Source of the DNA: an uncultured Ignavibacteriota bacterium
Lineage (GTDB): Bacteria; Bacteroidota; Ignavibacteria; Tepidaquicellales; Tepidaquicellaceae
Direction of reading: 5' to 3'
DNA: 9,718 nt
NCBI GenBank assembly: GCA_937983305.1
Contig: CALKAJ010000051.1
Location: forward strand, 1-9,718
Shown: positions 6,841 through 9,718 of the stretch, in pieces
How the letters are laid out: each line of letters begins with the position of its first letter
Position numbering within the stretch: position 1 is the stretch's first letter
Made by a program: the position numbers and the translations under genes
Notes under the pieces: generated by a model
Database searches by the model: none
The model's input: only the letters and a program-made list of their open reading frames with translations
Told to the model about the DNA's origin: nothing

Positions 6841-6845
6841 AAGGA
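6841..6845 (+). promoter_or_regulatory. ffh Shine-Dalgarno, fixes start at ATG 6850
   Basis: AAGGA lies four bases before ATG 6850. The frame is open further upstream, to a TTG at 6820, but that would add ten residues unlike any Ffh and would place this site inside the gene. Confidence 0.7.
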
Positions 6846-6849
6846 TATT

Positions 6850-8202
6850 ATGTTCGAAGACCTGCAATACAAACTTGACACGGTTCTTAAAAAAATACGT
6901 GGTCAGGGAAAAATTACGGAAAAAAATGTTGATGACTCTCTCAGAGAAGTGAGGCGTGTATTATTCGATGCTGATGTAAATTATAAAGTTGTTACAAACT
7001 TCCTTAAGCAGGTTAAGGAAAGGTCTTTAGGGCAAAATGTTATAAATAGCATTACTCCGGGACAGCTGATAGTTAAAATAATTAACGATGAGCTAATATC
7101 CCTTATGGGCTCGGATAAAGTTGATATAGTTCTTTCAGATAGAATACCCTCGGTGATATTGATAGTAGGTCTCCAGGGTTCAGGTAAAACTACCTTTTCG
7201 GCAAAGCTTGCAAAATATCTTAAAACTAAAGGCAGAAGTCCGCTTTTAGCTGCTTGTGACGTTTACAGGCCGGCGGCAAAGGAGCAGTTGAAAGTTCTTG
7301 GAAAGCAGATTGAAGTCCCGGTATTTTCAGACGATGAAAGTACAAATGCCGTAAAAATTTCTAAAGAGGCTTTTGAGTTTGCACGAAAAAATGCACGAGA
7401 TGTTCTTATTATTGATACTGCAGGAAGACTTTCAATAGACGAGAAAATGATGCTGGAAGTATCCGATATTAAAGCTGCACTTAATCCTGAAGAGATTCTT
7501 TTTGTAGTTGATTCGATGACCGGACAGGATGCAGTTAATACTGCCAAGACTTTTCACGATAAACTTGACTATACAGGAATAGTTCTGACAAAGTTAGACG
7601 GTGATACCAAAGGCGGTGCAGCTATTTCAATCAGAGCAGTTGTCAATAAACCGGTTAAGTTTGTTGGAATTGGCGAAAAGCTTGACGCTATAGAGCAATT
7701 CCACCCCGACAGAATGGCTTCAAGAATTCTCGGTATGGGAGATATTGTCGGCTTCGTTGAAAAAGCACAGGAGCAGTTTGATTTAAATGAGGCATCAAAG
7801 CTTGAAGAGAAATACAAAAAAAATCAATTTGATTTTAATGATTATCTCGGTCAGCTTAAGCAGATTAAAAAGATGGGCTCAATGCAAAATATTCTTTCAA
7901 TGCTTCCCGGAGTCGGGAAAAACCTGAAAGATGTAAATGTTGATGAAAAGATTTTCGTTCGTTTGGAAGCAATAATACTTTCGATGACTTATGAGGAAAG
8001 AGCAAATCCTTCCGTATTAAACGGAACAAGAAGAAGGAGAATAGCAAACGGAAGCGGAACAACTATACAGGATGTAAACAAATTGATTAAGCAATTTGAT
8101 GAGATGAAAAAAATGATGAAGAATATGAACTTCAATAAAATGAGAGGATGGATGAAAAAAATGAATGTAAGTCCGGATTCATTAAAAAATTTCAAAGTTT
8201 AA
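6850..8202 (+). CDS. ffh: Signal recognition particle GTPase Ffh
   Basis: Ffh binds signal sequences of nascent inner-membrane and secreted proteins and, with 4.5S RNA and FtsY, targets ribosomes to the translocon. The 450 residues are typical. Residues 1 to about 95 are the N helical bundle (FEDLQYKLDTVLKKIRG). The G domain follows, with P-loop GLQGSGKTT (107-115), DVYRPAAKEQL (137-147), DTAGR (189-193), TKLD (247-250) and GGAAIS (255-260). From about 305 comes the methionine-rich M domain, with SMTYEERANP (378-387) and RRRRIANGSGTT (394-405), the SRP-RNA-binding helix-turn-helix. The C-terminal tail is rich in Met and Lys (KKMMKNMNFNKMRGWMKKMN). All key motifs are intact. It is the first gene of the ffh-rpsP-khpA-rimM-trmD run, with 46 bases to rpsP. 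Confidence 0.98.
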   Translation: MFEDLQYKLDTVLKKIRGQGKITEKNVDDSLREVRRVLFDADVNYKVVTNFLKQVKERSLGQNVINSITPGQLIVKIINDELISLMGSDKVDIVLSDRIPSVILIVGLQGSGKTTFSAKLAKYLKTKGRSPLLAACDVYRPAAKEQLKVLGKQIEVPVFSDDESTNAVKISKEAFEFARKNARDVLIIDTAGRLSIDEKMMLEVSDIKAALNPEEILFVVDSMTGQDAVNTAKTFHDKLDYTGIVLTKLDGDTKGGAAISIRAVVNKPVKFVGIGEKLDAIEQFHPDRMASRILGMGDIVGFVEKAQEQFDLNEASKLEEKYKKNQFDFNDYLGQLKQIKKMGSMQNILSMLPGVGKNLKDVNVDEKIFVRLEAIILSMTYEERANPSVLNGTRRRRIANGSGTTIQDVNKLIKQFDEMKKMMKNMNFNKMRGWMKKMNVSPDSLKNFKV

Positions 8203-8234
8203 AATAGAATAAACAAACATTAAAGATAAAACAA

Positions 8235-8239
8235 AGGAG
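8235..8239 (+). promoter_or_regulatory. rpsP Shine-Dalgarno supporting a TTG start
   Basis: AGGAG, within AAAGGAGA, sits nine bases before TTG 8249. Together with the canonical S16 N-terminus VKLRLKRIG directly after it, this shows that the unusual TTG is the true start. Confidence 0.85.
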
Positions 8240-8248
8240 AATTAAAAA

Positions 8249-8659
8249 TTGGTTAAACTCAGATTGAAGAGAATCGGGAAGAAAAAGAAACCGGTTTACA
8301 AGATCGTAGCCGCAGATGCAAGATCCCCAAGAGACGGTAGATTCATTGAAGAAGTTGGATCGTATGATCCAAATTTTAACCCAATGAAAATCGTTCTGAA
8401 AAAAACCAAAGTTACATATTGGCTGAAAAACGGAGCACAACCAACTGATACAGTTCGCCAGCTTTTACAAAAAGAAGGTGTATTACTTCAGATGAATCTT
8501 GCAAAAAGAGGAAAATCTCAGGATGAAATAGATGCAAGAATGTCACAGTTTGAAACCGATAAAATGGCTAAGCTGGAAAGAGCTAAAGCTAAGAAAGTTC
8601 GCTTAAAAGAAAGACAAAAAGCGAAAAAAGCTCAGACCGAAGAAAAGAAAGAATCGTAA
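8249..8659 (+). CDS. rpsP: 30S ribosomal protein S16
   Basis: Component of the small ribosomal subunit that helps fold 16S rRNA. The 136 residues begin with TTG and the canonical VKLRLKRIGKKKKPVYKIV, then ADARSPRDGRFIEEVGSYDPN and later YWLKNGAQPTDTVRQLLQKEGVL. The conserved domain ends near residue 80. Residues about 85-136 form a charged, Lys/Glu/Gln-rich, probably helical or coiled tail that is absent in E. coli (82 residues) but of a kind known in Bacteroidota S16 proteins. The spacer to khpA is 72 bases and holds a small AT hairpin. High expression is expected, and the strong Shine-Dalgarno fits that. Confidence 0.98.
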   Translation: MVKLRLKRIGKKKKPVYKIVAADARSPRDGRFIEEVGSYDPNFNPMKIVLKKTKVTYWLKNGAQPTDTVRQLLQKEGVLLQMNLAKRGKSQDEIDARMSQFETDKMAKLERAKAKKVRLKERQKAKKAQTEEKKES

Positions 8660-8670
8660 TTATTTCGAAA

Positions 8671-8689
8671 ATTAAAGTCGTTCTTTAAT
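8671..8689 (+). repeat. Small AT-rich hairpin between rpsP and khpA
   Basis: ATTAAAG (8671-8677) and CTTTAAT (8683-8689) form a 7-base stem with loop TCGTT, 12 bases after the rpsP stop. The stem has a single G-C pair and no T-run follows, so it does not look like an intrinsic terminator. It may be an mRNA-processing or stability element, or chance. Confidence 0.3.
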
Positions 8690-8731
8690 AATAAACTAAT
8701 TCCTAATTCTATTTTCTCAAGGAGGTCAGTT

Positions 8732-8980
8732 ATGAGGGAATTTTTAGAATATGTTGCTAAAAGCCTGGTAGATAAGCCCGATGATGTTAACATTGAAGAG
8801 ACCGATGATAATGGCAGAACCAAATATAAGCTGTTTGTAAACAGTGCCGAAACCGGAAAAGTTATCGGCAAAGAAGGTAAAACAGCTAAAGCTATACGCA
8901 CTCTTTTGACCGCTGTTGCGGCAAAAGAAGGCAAAAGATGTTCTTTGGAAATTCCGGATAAACATACTCAACAAACCTAA
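8732..8980 (+). CDS. khpA: KhpA, KH-domain RNA-binding protein
   Basis: Small cytoplasmic RNA-binding protein (82 residues; family 75-85) that in Gram-positive bacteria pairs with KhpB/EloR and affects small RNAs and cell elongation. The single KH domain is complete: N-terminal helix REFLEYVAKSLVDKPDDV, strands around YKLFVNS, and the GxxG loop in VIGKEGKTAKAIRTLL, with GKEG at 46-49. The short C-terminal tail (PDKHTQQT) is unremarkable. A near-perfect Shine-Dalgarno, AAGGAGG (8719-8725), lies six bases before ATG 8732. Its position between rpsP and rimM is the classical one (ylqC in Bacillus), which supports the call. Confidence 0.95.
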   Translation: MREFLEYVAKSLVDKPDDVNIEETDDNGRTKYKLFVNSAETGKVIGKEGKTAKAIRTLLTAVAAKEGKRCSLEIPDKHTQQT

Positions 8981-8990
8981 GTAGCCTGTA

Positions 8991-9524
8991 TTGATACCCG
9001 ATAATTACATTGTCATTGGAAAAATCAGGAGTACTGTCGGGTTAAAAGGATTGCTTAAAGCTTCACTGTTAACGGATTTTCCGGATAGATTTAAGCAGCT
9101 TTCAGAGGTATATTTGTTTGATGAAAGTAGCAGCGGGAATCTATGCCCGTATTTTATTGAATACGTTGAGACTTATGAAGATTTTGTGAAAATAAAATTC
9201 AAGGATGTTGATTCCATTGATGATGCTGAAAAGCTTAAGAATCTTCTTGTTTTGATTAATGAGGTCAAGCGATTTAAACTTGAAGAAGGAAGTTACTACT
9301 TTTACGAGCTTATAGGATGCTCTGCTTTTTCTGAAGGTACAAAGTTTGGTACAGTTGTAGCAGTTGAAAATTATGGAGGCGGAGATTTGTTTAAGATTGT
9401 TGAAGATGCTACAGGAAAAGATATTTTGATACCTTATGTTGAAAGTTTCATTGAAAGTGTAAATATTGCCGACAAAATTATTAATTTTAGCCTAATCGAA
9501 GGATTTTTGAGTGATAAGATTTGA
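8991..9524 (+). CDS. rimM: Ribosome maturation factor RimM
   Basis: RimM binds S19 and helps mature the 3' head domain of the 30S subunit in the cytoplasm. The 177 residues are normal length. IVIGKIRSTVGLKGLLKASLLTDFPDRF is the N-terminal beta-barrel motif, with Val in place of the usual His before GLKG. GSYYFYELIGCSAF starts the C-terminal PRC-barrel half, which contains VVAVENYGGGDLFKI and ends with IPYVESFIESVNI. The protein has no internal Met, and an in-frame stop lies just upstream, so TTG 8991 is effectively the only possible start. It has no Shine-Dalgarno and begins 10 bases after the khpA stop, suggesting coupled translation. Its 3' end overlaps trmD by 14 bases. Confidence 0.95.
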   Translation: MIPDNYIVIGKIRSTVGLKGLLKASLLTDFPDRFKQLSEVYLFDESSSGNLCPYFIEYVETYEDFVKIKFKDVDSIDDAEKLKNLLVLINEVKRFKLEEGSYYFYELIGCSAFSEGTKFGTVVAVENYGGGDLFKIVEDATGKDILIPYVESFIESVNIADKIINFSLIEGFLSDKI

Positions 9525-9718
9525 TATTATAAGTGCTAACCCTGCAATTGTTGAAAACGTAAAAACAACAGGACTAATTGGCAGGGCTGCGAAGAAAGGA
9601 TATATTGAGGTTAATGTTCACCACCTCAGAGATTATGCTGAAGGAAATTACAGACAGATTGATGATGTCCCTTATGGAGGAGGTGCGGGTATTGTTTTAA
9701 AACCTGAACCTTTTTTTA
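9511..9718 (+). CDS. trmD: tRNA (guanine-N1-)-methyltransferase TrmD, 5' part only
   Basis: TrmD methylates N1 of G37 in tRNAs that read CNN codons, using SAM, and so prevents +1 frameshifts; it is usually essential. The 69 residues visible here run from a GTG start: IRFDIISANPAIVENV, then GRAAKKGYIEV, HHLRDYA, and the highly conserved DDVPYGGGAGIVLKPEPFF at the window edge. Family members have about 220-250 residues, so the SAM-binding trefoil knot is off the window. GTG 9511 is chosen because a TGA lies immediately before it in frame and the partial protein has no ATG. It overlaps the rimM end by 14 bases. The position after rimM is canonical. The gene is cut by the window end, with no sign of a real break. 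Confidence 0.96.
   Translation, partial: MIRFDIISANPAIVENVKTTGLIGRAAKKGYIEVNVHHLRDYAEGNYRQIDDVPYGGGAGIVLKPEPFF

Larger units (their letters stand above)
6651..6849. promoter_or_regulatory. Divergent rnhB / ffh spacer with promoter region
   Basis: This 199-base AT-rich gap is the longest in the window. It contains no ORF with a recognisable product and no RNA gene I can identify. It must carry the promoter of the ffh cluster and probably that of rnhB. The right end holds the inverted repeat at 6799-6832 and the ffh ribosome-binding site. The left two-thirds show only AT-rich runs and a weak 5-base inverted repeat near the middle. Confidence 0.6.

Noticed and set aside
6820..6849. Ten-residue N-terminal extension of Ffh from TTG 6820
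   Set aside because: It is unlike any Ffh start and overlaps the inverted repeat, and a proper Shine-Dalgarno precedes ATG 6850.
8192..8440. 82-residue minus-strand frame across the ffh-rpsP gap
   Set aside because: It runs antisense to the conserved S16 coding region and has no family resemblance; a shadow frame.
9711..9718. T-run at the window end as an intrinsic terminator
   Set aside because: These bases code for conserved Phe residues of TrmD (PEPFF) and no GC-rich stem precedes them.

Overview
The window looks like one end of a contig from an AT-rich bacterial chromosome, probably of the Bacteroidota/Chlorobiota/Ignavibacteriota group. The placement rests on the strong AT bias, the scarcity of Shine-Dalgarno sequences outside the translation genes, a secreted DUF4292/LolA-like protein and a long lysine-rich S16. 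It is an inference from gene content and style; no marker was searched. Bases 1-47 are not genomic. They match the Illumina P5/TruSeq read-1 adapter, so real sequence starts at about base 48 and the first gene is cut there.

Left region, minus strand, about 48-3565: a four-gene run that reads, in transcription order, secreted DUF4292-like protein, isocitrate/isopropylmalate-family dehydrogenase, HMG-CoA-lyase-family enzyme, and class III (CaiB/BaiF) CoA-transferase (cut by the adapter). A CoA-transferase next to an HMGL-family lyase suggests a pathway that activates a hydroxy-acid as its CoA thioester and cleaves it to acetyl-CoA plus an oxo-acid. The exact substrate cannot be read from the sequence.

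Middle region, 3651-6650: hemW (heme chaperone, radical SAM) is on the plus strand, divergent from the DUF4292 gene. It converges on a minus-strand run of rnhB, a yraN-family gene and a PAP2/Aur1-like membrane phosphatase. The 3' ends of hemW and the PAP2 gene overlap by 53 bases.

Right region, 6850-9718, plus strand: the widely conserved translation/secretion cluster ffh, rpsP, khpA, rimM, trmD (trmD runs off the window). It supplies SRP targeting, ribosomal protein S16, an RNA chaperone, a 30S maturation factor and the tRNA m1G37 methylase. It starts after a 199-base divergent spacer carrying an inverted repeat and a possible promoter. rnhB and yraN, which in many bacteria follow trmD-rplS on the same strand, here lie upstream of ffh in reverse orientation.

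No tRNA, rRNA, CRISPR array, insertion sequence, prophage or defence gene was recognised. No gap between genes exceeds 300 bases. Apart from the adapter, this is a mostly ordinary housekeeping and metabolic region, and I do not see a convincing new biological system in it.
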